DNA of 30,508 bases, from NCBI GenBank assembly GCA_977017575.1, contig CDRNVI010000230.1:1-30508 (forward strand), written 5' to 3'. Position numbers and translations under genes: made by a program. Source of the DNA: Paramoeba atlantica. Its lineage: Eukaryota; Discosea. Of this stretch, positions 30,331 to 30,508 are shown piece by piece (within the stretch, counting starts at the first letter, position 1; each line of letters starts with the position of its first letter). Below the pieces are notes generated by a model. That model was not told where the DNA came from and ran no database searches. It saw only the letters and a program-made list of their open reading frames with translations.

Positions 30331-30508
30331 ATGTTCAACCAACCTAAAAGAAATACAAAATCCTCAGCTGCTGGATTTACATCTCAGCCATCAAGCCAGC
30401 CTGTCAGACATTCGGGCATGTCACCTATCTCATTAAGCAGCTTGACAGAAACCTCATCACCTTCTATCGAACAAGCATTACTGCAAACACACTTCAAGTG
30501 TCCAATAC
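30331..30508 (+). CDS. Start of a Ser-rich protein gene, running off the window
   Basis: ATG at 30331 with AAGGAG 8 nt upstream (30317-30322); the frame is open for 59 codons to the window end. The visible N-terminus is rich in Ser, Pro and Thr (for example SSQPVRHSG and SLSSLTETSSPSIEQ) and probably disordered; it reaches HFKCPI at the edge, which may begin a folded domain. Too little is present to assign a family. The composition resembles the truncated protein at 24521-25104. Confidence 0.65.
   Translation, partial: MFNQPKRNTKSSAAGFTSQPSSQPVRHSGMSPISLSSLTETSSPSIEQALLQTHFKCPI

Overview
The window is a chimera of two kinds of DNA. Positions 1-24520 are eukaryotic: about 100 copies of the plant-type telomere repeat (CCCTAAA) at the left edge, spliced genes with GT-AG introns, and nested LTR retrotransposons. 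Positions 24521-30508 look bacterial: intronless genes packed closely behind Shine-Dalgarno sites, a 4-bp ATGA gene overlap, and a bacterial-type group II intron. TTTAGGG telomeres occur in plants and in several protist lineages. The AT-rich, simple, repeat-dense gene structure suggests a unicellular eukaryote, but the sequence alone does not name it. The bacterial part is proteobacterial in style; a host-associated gammaproteobacterium is only a guess.

Layout of the eukaryotic part. 1-700: telomere. 701-3396: old, broken Ty3/gypsy copy cut off by the telomere. 3397-6640: 3' part of a Ty1/copia element with its LTR, inserted in that gypsy copy. 6671-7364: two 227-bp inverted arms around a 240-bp centre. 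7365-7689: nothing recognised. 7690-7821: remnant of an ankyrin-gene spacer. 7822-14847: Ty3/gypsy (chromovirus-like) element with both 281-bp LTRs and a 4-bp target duplication. It carries three later insertions: a reverse-transcribed polyadenylated RNA and two solo LTRs. 14848-24520: three tandem ankyrin-repeat genes on the minus strand.

The ankyrin genes are the most orderly part. I could place every exon of gene 1 (17 exons, 613 aa) and gene 2 (23 exons, 840 aa), and the last six exons of gene 3. All introns are phase 0 and nearly every exon is exactly one ankyrin repeat. Gene 2 differs from gene 1 by whole exon pairs added through intron-intron recombination. All three end in a Glu-rich tail of variable length followed by a KKRK basic motif. 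Gene 3 is cut 3 bp outside an exon, at its splice acceptor, and bacterial sequence begins at the next base.

The bacterial part holds the end of an acidic Ser/Gln-rich protein gene, an ORF-less group II intron (minus strand, about 876 nt) sitting in the loop of a palindrome, and a recombination module: a small protein, a DUF2924 protein, a large serine recombinase and a ParB-like HTH protein. A small minus-strand gene, a doubtful gene and the start of another gene follow. The join may be a chimeric assembly or a real transfer; the sequence cannot decide.
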